This document shows, piece by piece, positions 49,601 to 61,717 of a stretch of 64,000 nt of DNA. A program made the translations under genes and the position numbers. The stretch covers positions 1 to 64,000 of the forward strand of contig JAPYMA010001039.1 in NCBI GenBank assembly GCA_035041965.1, read 5' to 3'. The notes beneath the pieces are model-generated. The model saw only the letters and a program-made list of their open reading frames with translations, ran no database searches and had not been told where the DNA came from. Position 1 is the first letter of the stretch, and each line of letters starts with the position of its first letter. Source of the DNA: Anisakis pegreffii. Its lineage: Eukaryota; Nematoda; Chromadorea; Rhabditida; Anisakidae.

Positions 49601-52600
49601 CACTGATCATATTCATTCGGATCAATAACTGGATACATGTATTCAGAGATCAATCGAAATGATTTACTGAATCAATCAAATACCTGATTTGTGTCCATTC
49701 ATATTTCACAATCTCACCATCATCGTTCACGTTACCATCCAACACAATTGATGTCACTGGCAACTGTACCGTTTGATTACCTCCTGCATTCGGCTCTGTA
49801 ACAATATCCTTATTACCTCCTGCATACGACTCTGTAACGAAACCACAGAATATTAAAGTTCAGAGTGAACGACGAACTCGGTGGATGATTGACAGCCTTA
49901 TTCACGAGTATACTGACTGTAGCTGAATCCTTCTGCCCACTTCCATCAATCACATCCAATCGAAATTCATACGGGCCATACTTTTCATTTGGTTGTAAAT
50001 TGGTTAAGGTTAAGACTGGTGTAGATGAACCTGAATCATATCGTCAAATAACACTTTCATGAATGTTATCGTTGATTTAAACCAAAAAATAATTTTTGAC
50101 TGATCATGTAATCACTGTGAGCAATAAAGATATGCACTAATGAATTTATTCATTTCAGAGAAATAAATGCAATGAAAATGTTGTGAGATTCATTGGATGT
50201 GAAGATAAAACAAATATGAGAACCTGCATAATCAACAGCTAGTTGAGTGATGAGGTTATCGATTCTGAACCATTTGTACGATGTGATTCCCTAAAAATAC
50301 GATCAACAACATGACTGATTCATTCATCCGTACGAAAACACAATAAATAAACAAATATAAACGCACGAAATCATCGCTCGATGCATTCGCACACAGCAAC
50401 AGATCGTTCGTTGGTAAGCGTACATCAATTGTCGATCGACTCATATTCTCACCGCATTTCGTTATTTGCGCTTTCGGTGGATCATCTCTTTCTTGAATGT
50501 ATATTATCAATATTTGTTTATATTATCTTATTTTTTGTTTATTTTATCTCGTTTATACTATCAGACTATTTTTTACTACATATTGCAATAATACGAAAAC
50601 CACTGCAATCATACGTCTTACAAATTTCAATAGCACTCATCGAAACTGAACAAGTGTTGATTTCGAAATCGCGAACAATTTTGGAATAGAGGTATCGATG
50701 AAGTATTGATCAGAGAAGTTGAATCTATCCGTGAACAACCGAACTTGACTGTTGCGAATATTCATTTGAATACTTTCGCAACGAATCGCAACGAATTGCA
50801 ATACCGATCAAATAACGATTAATTTACTTGTTGAAACGATCACTTCAACTGTGCCAGAACTCGTCGCGCCTTCCCGATCTCTAACGGTTAATCTGCAATG
50901 TGTTCGTATTGAAACAACAAGCATGCATTCAATAAATTCAGAAGATTGACGTTTCAAGAACATTCTTGCATTCAATCGCCTTGCATTACATTAGAAGATG
51001 GATTTTATAACATGAAATGAAATGAATCGACATTGCTACAATTTGCAAAGTTAAGGCAATAATTACTAACAATAAATAAGTAACATCTAGCACTATACTG
51101 ATTTGCATAGTTTCATCTTTCTCAAATTGCCAGAGTGACACTTAAAAACGATGTTTTGAAAACAATACGAATCACCTCCATCATTTTTACAAATCAAAAC
51201 AATTCATCAACAATAACTGAAACGAGAATTAAAGATCAGAAGTGCGCACCCGAACGAATAATTGCCCACAACAAGATTATCGAGTCGGAGGATAGCCGCG
51301 TTCATGGCTGGTAATTGAACTACCGGACCGTTCAGCAATTTCCATTCGAATTCCAAATGTGAATCATCCTCATCCGAGCTACCTAAATCCGTCAAATTAG
51401 ACGTCATCAACTTAATCTTACCTTACTGCAATCCTGTTTTATATCACCACACACTCAACACTCCCTCTATCAAGACGTAAACGTTCAACATTCAACGCGG
51501 AAACCGTCGTCGTCTTCTACCATTCAATAATTTCGAAGCGATGCACTTCAACCGAACTCGAAAAATGGGGCTATGACGCAATACGAGTGCGGAATAATCA
51601 TAAATCATGGACATAAAAGTAATATGAAATGAAATGAAATAGTCAAATTTTGAAGATGAAACCTTCGGCATCAAGAATAATGCGGCTTCCTTCAGTAGCA
51701 AGAACTGGACTCTCAGGTCGGATCACAACCACAGGCGGTTTATTCGGTTTCTTTTCGGAGAGAACTTGTAATGAATGGTCGTGATATGTGTGCGAATGTT
51801 CATCCGATACGGTTGCTCTTAGTCGAATGACGCCTTCTTTCAGCTGAAATTTATCTCATCTAGCATTCACTCGTCGTAGAAAATATCTACATCATCGACT
51901 GCAAATTGCTGCAGCAATAAAATTTTCACCCGACTGCTGTTAACAATTTCATTTACATTTCATCCATATCCTTACGTAAACCGATACAGCAACGAATGAA
52001 GCATAAGACAGCACGCTAGATGCAATATTGACTAGATCTGTGACCAATGGATGGAACTCTATCATACTCCATTCTATTCCAGGCTGAACGTTTCATCGAT
52101 GTATTTATGAGGATTCCATATTCACGATACTCGGAAACTGAACAATTGTTCAAGCATTTATGTCAAAAACGAAGTATATTTGATGAGTAAATATCAGAAC
52201 ACTATCTAAATGCGACAAATACGAACGCCAGTGAGTGTCAAATTTGGCTTCGTGTACGTATCCGCTGAACCGAAACCACCTCCGTCAAGCAATTCCCAAT
52301 AATAAGTGTAGTTAGAAGCATCTGAAAATGATTTAACGTGACATCACACAAATAATCTTCTGTTCAGTTTTTGCCCCAATATTTTATTTTCAGAAAAAAA
52401 CCAATATTCATTGCCCAGTATTCATTTTCAATCCCAATTTTTTATTTTCGGATGAATATGAAGAGAAACTATCAGATCACAAGAAAAAAAACCAATCATT
52501 AACAATAATGTCACAACTCCAAATTGAAATGGAATTACCAGAAGTGTCCTCCAAATGGATACTTAAATAAACGCTGTCCTCTGGTAGATGAACAATGAGT

Positions 52601-53347
52601 GGACCGTCAATCCGAAACGGAATCGCGTCTCGCTGCGCTAAATCCGTTGTGTTCATTAATTGCTTTGATTTGGGTTCACATTTATTTGATGTTTCTCCAC
52701 GATCAAAACCATCTTTACATACACATTCCTCTTTTTTGTTTTCTGATGTACTCTGCAATGAACACTAAATGAAACACGTCATATCAAATTTGCCAAATAA
52801 TACCAAATCAATAAATCATCACTAATCACACGAACCTTACAAATTTCATTCTCTTCGCAAACGCGGCCACCACATTTAGATGCTGTGGCTGCAGCTCGTT
52901 CTGAATCCGGATCGTTCCTTGAGCTATTCACAGGAACCTGAACAAAAAATATACTCTCCCGCTTCAGAATATATTATTCCATTGAGATTGTCATTAAACA
53001 AAAGCCTACTTTCTCTTGTCACTAATATTTTCATCTTCATTGCTATTAATATTATCTTCGTTACTTCTACAAAGAATTTCAATAAGTGTTCGATGACTGT
53101 AACAACTGAGAAAACATGTCTCACTTAAACGGAAGTTGAATAAAATAACTTCGAATACAAAAAACTTAAACCGAGAAGAAGCAAAATATGAATACTGAAG
53201 GACAAATGTTTCGCGACTGAACGCAATTCAAAACGAAAATTTGGCTCCAAGCACACTAACCTCCATCACCAGAGGTTGAAAAGCAGCTGGTTGTAAGAAT
53301 GAGCAGAAATAAAATACAACAGTAAAAAATACAATACGAAACATCAT
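46665..53347 (-). CDS. KIAA0319/KIAA0319L-type PKD-repeat membrane protein
   Basis: Type I membrane glycoprotein of the dyslexia-associated KIAA0319 family. Twenty-one phase-consistent exons total 889 residues: 53261-53347, 52836-52937, 52539-52764, 52227-52321, 51663-51843, 51250-51382, 50828-50892, 50367-50491, 50224-50290, 49878-50030, 49684-49795, 49411-49559, 49063-49211, 48826-48964, 48523-48641, 48275-48386, 47999-48136, 47501-47629, 47225-47350, 46971-47060, 46665-46837. Residues 1-24 form a signal peptide. A Cys-rich EGF-like segment lies at about 50-90. Five PKD-type Ig folds follow, with motifs such as [34 protein letters not shown] and [14 protein letters not shown] membrane-proximal Cys module reads [19 protein letters not shown]. 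The TM is about 763-785 ([19 protein letters not shown]), then RRKKRRRF and an acidic tail. The N-terminal MANSC domain of vertebrate members is not visible. Confidence 0.92.
49776..49838. repeat. 36-bp tandem duplication at an acceptor of the PKD gene
   Basis: The string ATTACCTCCTGCAT starts at 49776 and 49812, period 36. On the minus strand each copy contains GTTACAG followed by AGYCG, so exon 11 has two acceptors 36 bases apart in the same phase (start 49795 or 49831). Using the outer one adds 12 residues, including a second copy of the AGGN segment. Confidence 0.85.
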
Positions 53348-53987
53348 TAATATGCAATTAGCAATTGTGATCCGTTTATGAGTATAATACAGTTATTATT
53401 GTCGGTGAGTATTAATCATTATTCAGTAGAATGTAATACAAACGCTTATGTGCTGTGAGTGTGTGTAGGTAAAGCTCTGAAACATTTGTTTCAATAAAGG
53501 AGAATTGATATCACTATATGGATGGGAGCATCGAAACGAATGATAGCGATAAAATGCGAGTAAACGAGAATTGAGGAATGATATGTTCTTCTTGTTCGAT
53601 TGATTGTCGACCGTAAACACAAACCAAACATCGCGTCTTATTACAGTTGACAGCAATCATATGGATTGCGAGTCGTTTAACACACCCAAAAACTTTTTTT
53701 CTGATCACAAATGCGGTTGACAAAAATGTTACACATAAATAATCGAATTACCAAAGAAACAGTAAAACACTATGGATGATTCTGCATTGAACCATCATCA
53801 AAAATCCGTCATATCCACGAAAATAAGCTTGAGCATATTTTGTCGCAGAGTGCCAAACCGTTATGTGCACACATTATTTGCATCACAAAGCGTGCTGCTT
53901 TGAAACCGTTCAGCGATGAAAGGCAAATGATAAGAATTATTCTGTATAAAAATAATGAATGACAGCGAAACAGCCGGCCGATACATC

Positions 53988-54265
53988 TGAAGTGCAGTTA
54001 GGAGGGGTGCTCAGAGAGAGGTTTTCGCACACGGGAGAGGTATTTTCTGGACATGGATCCTCAGCGAATGCGGCAGATTTTCGAAACGTTCGCGGGACCA
54101 TGGGAGCAAAGCAACGACTTAAATGTGGAAAATGGAGAGAAAATTTTCCGCGAGCCGAATCAAAGAGAACATATGGAAATCTGCGCAAAGAGTGGGGGAT
54201 TGGCTGGGTTGGTGCAACATCTGACGGGCTGAACGGCAACTTGCCATGCCGGATGAAGATTTGAC
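53988..54265 (+). pseudogene. GC-rich island with overlapping frames, possible mobile-element remnant
   Basis: Base composition jumps to about half GC. One plus frame (53988-54232) contains MDPQRMRQIFETFAGPWEQ, then a hydrophilic stretch with EPNQREHMEICAKSGGLAGL, ending TGA. A second plus frame (53959-54264) and a minus frame overlap it. The MDPQR frame has the most protein-like pattern. There are no clear splice sites. The composition shift suggests inserted DNA, but I recognise no element protein. Confidence 0.3.
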
Positions 54266-54632
54266 GAAGTCGACTAAGAAACGCGAGTCACGCTAGCGAA
54301 ACAAATCAAAACACCAGCCAATATGAAAAAGCTCTCAAGATGGTGATTTTTATGGATCACGAAGAAATTCAGCACTGTAAGAGTGGTTTATAGGGGATTT
54401 TAAGAAGTGTTCATACAAGATCCCAGAATGCCGACTTTTGAGTCCAAACCCCGGATTTATTTTTCGAAAAATCTCGGGACTTCGCGATTTGGTAAAACAT
54501 GGAAATGTACATAATTTTGGTAATATATTCATCTTGAATTACACAGTAACCATTCCCATTGCTTTCATACTCATAGTCAGTAATATTTGTGGTTCAATAG
54601 CACTCAGCCAACAATGAGTGAATAAATCCTCG

Positions 54633-54719
54633 AATAATAACGCTTTTGTTTTTCAGTAAGGAAGAAACGCTAATTTCGTATTGTAATCACTCGTGCTTCG
54701 CACGTCGTTATCACCGTCG
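54633..54719. repeat. 87-bp direct repeat, copy 1
   Basis: It pairs with 54849-54935 at a spacing of exactly 216 bases with no indels and about five or six mismatches. Both copies contain TTTGTTTTTCAGTAAGGAAG and CGTGCTTCGCACG (copy 2: CATGCTTCGCACG), a short hairpin. Confidence 0.85.
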
Positions 54720-54848
54720 CTTGGCCTGTTCGCCTAGCCAGCGGGATGGCGAAAATTGAGGCTAAAACAGTGCGCACGGAAACGCGAGCATTGTGGCCAG
54801 CGACATTACAAACGTTTGATATCCTGGCCAATCCAGGTAAATCCAGGT

Positions 54849-54935
54849 AATAATAACACTTTTGTTTTTCAGTAAGGAAGGAACGCTAATTTCGTATTGT
54901 CATCACTCATGCTTCGCACGTCGTTATCACCGTCG
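54849..54935. repeat. 87-bp direct repeat, copy 2
   Basis: Second copy of the repeat at 54633-54719. The ttttcag-gtaagg-like core would look like an intron acceptor, but there is no coding frame after it in either copy. Confidence 0.85.
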
Positions 54936-55851
54936 ATTTGTGTTGTATTAAAATGATCGATTAACTTCTTTGATATAATACATCGTCGAATAATGCAGAT
55001 TCCTTCCGTGTGAATATCTCTTACTGGAAAAAGGAAATATAATTGAGAACTATCATTGATGTTGTGAAACCAACAAAGCAAAAGGATGGTCCGTTGAAAT
55101 CGCGATTGAATTCGGATGGGAACAAATTGCATGAAAGGCGCATTGTGAAGAAAATTTTAGTGGAACTGAATGTGAACTTTTATTCGAACATCTTCGGTTT
55201 GCGTCTTTTTTTGCGGGACCATCGATAGTAACTGATTCATTTTAGAATGGGGATGAACACGATATGTCTTTGTCCGTAAAAGTAGAATTATTGTTGATTT
55301 ACCAGAATCTCATATTTTACGATAGAAGTAATGATCCCTAAAGTAATCTCTGAAATGCATAAAAGTAATAAATCTCTGCAATGAATAAACGAAGAAAGAA
55401 TTGCGAATACAGAAAAACTGTTCAAATTGACCGTAACGACTCCACTGACAAGAACATTGTTGTGATGTTGATGCTTTAGTTGAGGTTTTAAGGTGCTGTC
55501 ACCTGTACGATTTGTTGAGTAAATTGTTTTGTGTTCAAAGAAATGTTTCAAGTGATTGTAAAAATACTGATTCAAAAAATAATTATTGAACATACGGCAT
55601 GTCCGCATTTCTGGAGTTTTTTTCTGAAGTTGCTGAATCTCAGGATAGAAAATCTCGAAACTGAATGCTGATCTCGAATTCTAAAATGATCGGTATTTTG
55701 CAAGCATTAATGAAGCGGAAAATACGCTGGTCAATACCACATTGAATGTAAGCTCTCCGTAGCAATTTACATCAACTCCTGAGCACGAGACTTATGGAAA
55801 TTTGAAATATCGTTGACGAGATTTAAAAAAACCAGTACTCCTCCGAAGTAA

Positions 55852-57181
55852 AGTTCCATTCCGGTGAAAATAACTTGCCTTTCTGCACTTGTTCGACGTT
55901 CTCAAAATGCACTTGTATTCCTACTATGGTCAGGCATGTCTTGCTCCAGCCCAGTCGTCTTTAACTTGAATAGAACTACCTCGTCTGTAACATTGATGAA
56001 ATTGAGTGTCTGTTATTGGCTGCGCAGATCGCTTGAAAATGTTATCATAACCGTAAAAAAGAAAAAACGTTTCGCTTAGTTCACGTTTTTCGAGCATTTC
56101 GATAACTCTACAGCGACGATGATGAAGATGGTCTTTAATGGTCTTTTGTCAGTGCTGAGGTGATGAGATGGCTATCCGAGGGGAACTCTTCACAGCGATT
56201 TTCGTATTCGCTTTTCAATTACATCATTCTATTTTTCCTTATGAATAAATATGATCAACCTTATGTAGTTATCTACTAATATGCAGGTTTATTCAAAATA
56301 TTCAATAATTAGTAATTGCAGTTGCAAGATTGTGAAATATGTCCCGTGAACGCGAAATCTGCTCTTCACGCATTTATGAACAACCTTTTGCTCTTTCAGC
56401 ACAACTTACATTGTTTGTCAGCACCAAATCTTGCTCATTTAGATCGTAGGGCTGGAGTCTCTGTACTAAACAATGACCTCTTAGTTTATTGTAGTCGTTT
56501 GGACTGTTTGCATGCCCGACTGCCAAATGAACTATTTACCGATGATTGTACATTCGAAGCTGACTCTGCGGTCCAAGTCGGCGATCACGTGTACTCCAAA
56601 AAACCACCTCGAATTAGAGTCATTCTCCAAAAAGCCATATCAGGAATTTTGTCTACAAAAGAAAGTTTCGTAAAGATGTTGAAAATTGTGGAAAGATTTC
56701 GTTTCTTTATTGCTTTGCCAACTTCCTCAGTAGCTGAACACGGTTCCACCACACTTTCTCAGATTCTTAGAAATGAGAAAAAAATCAGTAACTTATGAAA
56801 CGAAGAGATCTGCGCGTACTTCCAATCAGCATGGAGATTTGGGGTAAGACTCTTAGCTAGTGAAAATCCACCTCCAATCGATGTATTGAAAAAAAGGAGA
56901 TTTGTATCAAAAAAGTTTTTCTAACCGTTCTAATCATCGGCATTCACTCGGAGTGCTTGGTTAATCGCAAAGAATTGTTTCATCTGATAGCAGCTCTGAA
57001 TTCATTACAGCAAACTTTTTATTCAACGGATCAATTTCCTGCTGATTTTTTTCTGATTTGTTCTAAGACCGAGAAGAAGTAAGTTACTGTTAGACAATCT
57101 TGAAGGGGAATGACGGTCTGCAACATGTCCAAAAGGATCGTAGAGGAGAAGAGCGTGAGAACCGACGATCTAAGAGGAATG
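55852..57181 (+). CDS. Candidate orphan gene or decayed gene, several exon-like frames
   Basis: Exon-like segments with mixed codon use lie at 55852-56052 (ends at a GTAAAA donor), 56322-56798 (after a strong attgcag acceptor, in phase with the first, open for 158 codons to a TGA), 56861-57078 (ends at a GTAAGTT donor) and 57106-57181 (in phase, but across a gap of only 27 bases, too short for a normal intron). In the second segment, ISGILSTKESFVKMLKIVER resembles the start of a RhoGEF DH domain; that is pattern memory only. Another open frame, 55043-55228, lies upstream. I cannot assemble one full gene. A degenerate gene copy is possible. Confidence 0.35.
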
Positions 57182-57194
57182 GTGAGACACTCTC

Positions 57195-57410
57195 AAAGCT
57201 TTTGCTGAGACTTAAGTCCGAATTCAACTGAAGTTAACCTCGGATCGAGTGCTCACTCCTGATTGAGGTAAACTGCGAAAATGAGGCGCGTCCCGGATAT
57301 AAGTCGAAGTTTACATGGTCTCAACCTGGATTCAGGTTGATGCTCACAATGAAGCTGGGACATTCCCCACATTTGTGCTGGGTTGTCCCCAGGCTTACTG
57401 GCTGACACTT
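57195..57410. repeat. Degenerate C/G-rich repeat block
   Basis: Repeated imperfect strings such as TTAACCTCGGATCGAG, TCAACCTGGATTCAGGTTGA and CCCAGGCTTACTGGCTGACA appear at irregular spacing. It resembles the telomere-like blocks at 5088-5215 and 59345-59460. CCTGGATTCAGG is a near-palindrome. Confidence 0.35.
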
Positions 57411-57604
57411 ATTCTCGGTTTACGACGATAATGACGGTGATATCATCACTCAGACTTATCATTCCATCTTCCTCTTTTGATTCACTGAATTATTACAGAT
57501 TGTGCGTGATTCCTCTTCGCACCGTTCACTAGAGTTCACCGGGGCACTCGTGAGACCCTTCAAGGAGGTCTTAGATATCGTGTAATTTAATTATTTTCAG
57601 AAAA

Positions 57605-57876
57605 TTAGATGAACAACACATCAGAAACATCACAATTGAGTGACCTTTGAACATCTGAAAAAAAATCTGCCTCTTCCTGTGTGTTCATCGCCCCATAGAA
57701 AGTGTTAATGTTTTTAGCAAAAACAATTAATCTTGAAATGATCTTGAAATGCTGACTAGCATATTTTTCTAGTTTTCTTAATTGCTTTCCATGCTTCCGG
57801 CCAACCGTAAGCTCGAATTTAGGAAGATAGTCACTCGCCTTTGCAAGTTTCAGGCAGAACTGAAAGTTTCTGAAAA
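57605..57876 (-). CDS. Candidate 3' terminal exon, unrecognised
   Basis: A strong acceptor (tattttttcag) is followed by a frame of about 90 codons reading NFQFCLKLAKASDYLPKF, then a basic GRKHGKQLRKLEKY segment, FYGAMNTQEEADFF and a TAA at 57605-57607. Residue pattern and codon use look coding and mostly helical. Possible upstream exons on the same strand lie at 58440-58555 and 58811-59053, but I cannot join them with confidence. No family is recognised. Confidence 0.35.
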
Positions 57877-58810
57877 AATATGACCGTCTGCCTGAAACAG
57901 TTCCACATTCTCGATGTGAATCTTTCCAGGTTAGATGTTTATTCAGCTTCACCCAGTAACCTGATTTTGATCGTGATCCTGGGATTGTGCACCTTTCTAG
58001 CACTCTCCTATCCACACCAGTTACATGTTCGCACTTTCAACTCCCCTTTCTTACAACTGAAGCAAATCAGAGAGAAGCAGTGGATGTAGAAGGTCAGCGA
58101 GATGTTTTGCATCAACATCCTCATGTCATTTAATTATTTTCGCTGTTTATCACACCTTCGATCACTGAATTGATCAGATATCCGTTTATGTAATATTCCC
58201 CCTCAATGATCATCTTTCCTGTTGAATACACAAAAACCGGTTTCGGTTAAACTTGATTGCATCATTCACTTCATAAAACCTATGTGTGCTGTGCTCATTT
58301 ATTGAATGGCGATAGCCAATTTAGATGATATTATGACCAAATGAAGACGTTCAAATGACCGACCACAAATTGATCAGTTACTTTCACTGATTCCAATTGA
58401 ATGCAAACGTTCAATGAAAAAACAGAAATAAAATGAAATCTTCGGATGGTCGACATAAGAGCTTCAACGAAGGAATGCGCAGACAAAGTGGCACTGTATC
58501 GACTCAACATTTCTTCTCGGAAGTAACAATGGCGAAAACGACTGCACACTTGGATCAACCTTAACCTTCTTTCAAAAGCTGCGGACAGACCAATGTATCA
58601 AACAAGTCACAGCACAGAGCTAGTTTTCAAACGAATGTCCTCACGATGACAGATCAGTCACTGCCAAAAGAAAGTTATTTCAGAATTGATAAGTTGTTGT
58701 TGATACGATCATCAGAACATGTTTGGAACGAAGTTTTTCGCATGACTGACGAGCACTCAGAGATGATAAACGAAAACGCACGTACATCCTCATAATTGAC
58801 AGAACACGTC

Positions 58811-59053
58811 TCATTGAATGAGACCAAAACGATCAGGAATGAAGATGTCATTTAGTGCGATTGTGAGAACATTGACTGTTTTACGATAGCATAAACAAGT
58901 CTGTGAGCGTGATTTTGAGCATGATTCCGATTGTTGAAGGAGACGGTGTAATGTGGGAGACGCACTATTATATGTGTTACACCAAATTTTGTTGAAATAT
59001 TTTTCATAATCTCCACTCACTTCACAAATCATCAGATCTTGTTTGGGATGCAT
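58811..59053 (-). CDS. Candidate small ORF, 80 residues
   Basis: A complete frame from ATG to TGA begins MHPKQDLMICEVSGDYEKYF and ends near FIPDRFGLIQ, with five or six cysteines. A GTGAGTGG donor after MICE could instead make the first 11 codons a 5' exon. It has no signal peptide. A chance frame is possible. Confidence 0.22.
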   Translation of the reverse strand: MHPKQDLMICEVSGDYEKYFNKIWCNTYNSASPTLHRLLQQSESCSKSRSQTCLCYRKTVNVLTIALNDIFIPDRFGLIQ

Positions 59054-59344
59054 TATTAATACAATCAGTTATTTTCGTTCCTCTTAACATTTCTCTTGGC
59101 AGACGTCGTTTCGGTTCTTTGCACACTTCTCATGACGTTCAATAGATTATTCATTCAATTCGTTTCTCTGCGTATGCTTACAATATATTTGCTAATTCGA
59201 TTGTGCAATCGTCAGGAAAATTTTTTTTGAATAGTTCGTGACATTTGAAGAATTTCTTCTGATGAATTAATCAGTAAGTGCTTTTACATTCTTTGCGTAT
59301 TCAATTGGCAGTTTACAAACCTTACCGTTCTGGTAATCTTGCTG

Positions 59345-59460
59345 TTTAGGTCAACGAAAAATGGAGTATGGCCTAATGCTCATACGCTTCACACATAAGT
59401 CGAAGCCTATGCGTAAGCCTCATCACTGGGCTAACAAGCGTAGGTCTAGGCCACACCTCA
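59345..59460. repeat. Degenerate telomere-like block
   Basis: GGCCTAATGCTCATACGC, AAGCCTATGCGTAAGCCTCA, GGGCTAACAAGCGTAGG and TCTAGGCC recur in about 115 bases. Many segments are one or two changes from GCCTAA/TTAGGC. It looks like a decayed interstitial telomere-type array. Confidence 0.45.
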
Positions 59461-60519
59461 TTTCTCATCTGGAAGTTTGCTTAGGAAAGTAAACTTTGTG
59501 CGTTTTGAAAGGAACCGTGAAAAGTATCGATAGCTGTTTCTGGAAAAGTACTGAAAAGTAACAGGAAAGCTTTCGGCAAGGAAACCAAAAAATTTCAATG
59601 CAAGATTTTTTTTCCAGTCCGTAGCAACTTGCCTTCAGTGGAAGTAATAAAAACAATTACTGTCCAACTCAACTTCTTCTTAAGATATTCACTTTGTTAG
59701 TGTTGCGAAGGAAGCACTCAGTGCTTATTATGTTTCACAAAACACATCTAATGCGGATTGTCTGCGTTCTTAAAGACACAAACTCATTCGAATGTGTTAA
59801 AATCGCTCGAGTCGATATAATTCAGTGTTCACACAAGAGTAGAAGGGATTGAAGTGCGGAGAATTGATTCATCTGAGATGAGCTAGAGGAATGAATCGAT
59901 TTTCAGCTAATTTTAACATTGTCTTTCATTTGGCAGACGGTGTGTAAGTGTGACGATTGAAAACCGTTCTATCAGTGTCTGTTTCGATTCGGATGGTAAA
60001 ATGTAAAATTCACTAGACGATTATGTTTCGCAGAACACAGCTTTCTTTGTCCTTTACCACTCAAAGCCTAATTTAAGCCCGGTAATGAGACAAAACCGAA
60101 AGCAATTTTGATCCGAAATTTTGGCGGATTAAGCTAAAATTGAGGCGGATACTGAGAGTGCATTTTACAGGCAATCGATTCAGTGCTATGTGTGTGCTAT
60201 ATATAAATGAAGTTGTGTTAGGCAGTAGGTGCTATGCTGACGTTTCATAATGGTATGGTTCGTATCAATGTTACACTTTAATGAATTATCGATGTTGTTC
60301 ATTGTGTGCTGTGGAATGTAGTTGCACAAAATTTTTGGAGATAAGGTAAGTCGGTGCTTGAACTGCATCGTCTATTGCGGTGATAGCTAACTGTTAAATG
60401 TTTTTGTTTGCTGTCAGCAAGGGTTACTGCACGTGCTCGTTTGTTTGTCTATTCGGTGACAGGTGGTGAGTGCTCTTTTGATTGTCTAATCCTTCTCAGT
60501 CATTTCAGCTGGAAGTCAG

Positions 60520-60790
60520 TGATAGCATTAATGCGGCCATTAACGGAGGTAGCTTTTTTTGTTAGCGCATTAACTCACCACTTATCTGTTGGTGTAACTC
60601 GTTAACGATGGTCCTTCTTAAAATTTGGTTCTTAACGCTAAAAATTGTCGAAGTAACGGACTGATATTAACCGATTAATTCGTCAACAAAAACTATCGTT
60701 CATTTTCGCCGCAGCAAAAAATAAATTCCAGCGCACTAACGTTTAGCGAAGTTAACTTTCTTCATTCGTGCATCCAAACATGCGGGGGGT
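60520..60790. repeat. Tract dense in TTAACG/GTTAAC-type motifs
   Basis: CATTAACGG, GCGCATTAACTC, TCGTTAACGATGG, TTCTTAACGC, AGTAACGG, TATTAACCG and CGAAGTTAAC cluster in about 270 bases, mixing both orientations. It could be a decayed fold-back element. No clean ends were found. Confidence 0.3.
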
Positions 60791-60970
60791 CATGTATGAA
60801 AAAATTCAGTGGCATTATTTAACGGCTGGATTATCGCGTGCTCTGATGTTGATATTGATTAGTAAAATGGATCGAGTGAAAATTCGGTGAATAGTGTTCA
60901 TTCTGCTGAAATGCGTACATTTGTTGAACGATGATGGAAGTTGTTCTTTTGAATTTTTTTAAATTTATCT

Positions 60971-61520
60971 ATTTAATCAGCAAATCAAACTCATTACGGG
61001 TTTACGTCTCTCTGTTATCACCAGTATCAATAATATCACATTTTTTCTTCGTTGGCATTCTTCTTTCCGCACAGCTACCGATAATAGCGTTTGGAATCAT
61101 CTGTCTTCATGAAATTCGAACCTGGATTATTGATTTGGCAAGTACAAAGGTTTTGGGCTACTTCCCCATATTGCCCAATGATTTCTAGGGGAAGGACTCA
61201 GAATGAGCCCGAAAATACATTCCGATTGATCGATTGAACACTTGTCCAACGATCGTTCAGAGTAGTTGTTTGGAACAACCAACAGTAGTGAATCAGTAAT
61301 CTTTCGTTGTCAATAATAAACGATCAATGTAACCGAGTAGGTCCATAGCAATCGGCGTATCAAGCACTCCACAACCAACCAATAACGAGTGCCTGTCGCC
61401 ATAGATAATTTGTATAATTAAATCTAGCCGAATACCAACAACAGTCCATTAAACAATCGCAACAGTGACGAACATTTTGCCGATCGCATGGAGCGATCGA
61501 CAAAGCAACCGCTCACCGTC
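60971..61520. repeat. 550-bp direct duplication, copy 1
   Basis: It pairs with 61718-62259 over its whole length at about 90 percent identity by eye, with a few small indels. It starts ATTTAATCAGCAAATCAAAC and ends ACCGCTCACCGTC. A plus frame near its left end reads FNQQIKLIT and ends DNSVWNHLSS*, faintly like the C-terminal end of a non-LTR retrotransposon reverse transcriptase. No inverted termini are seen. Confidence 0.85.
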
Positions 61521-61717
61521 TAAACATAACTAATTTTCGTTATTTTGAATTATTCGTTCCAACGTTTTTTCATACATGAAGCGTTCATTATGCCTCATCA
61601 TCCTTATAATTTCCCTTTAGCCATGGATTTCAAAGTCACTGAAATTTTGTTTCGATGAAATCAGATGTGTTATCATTGTTTTGATTGTGCGAAACTTGAA
61701 TATTTATTTATTTATTT

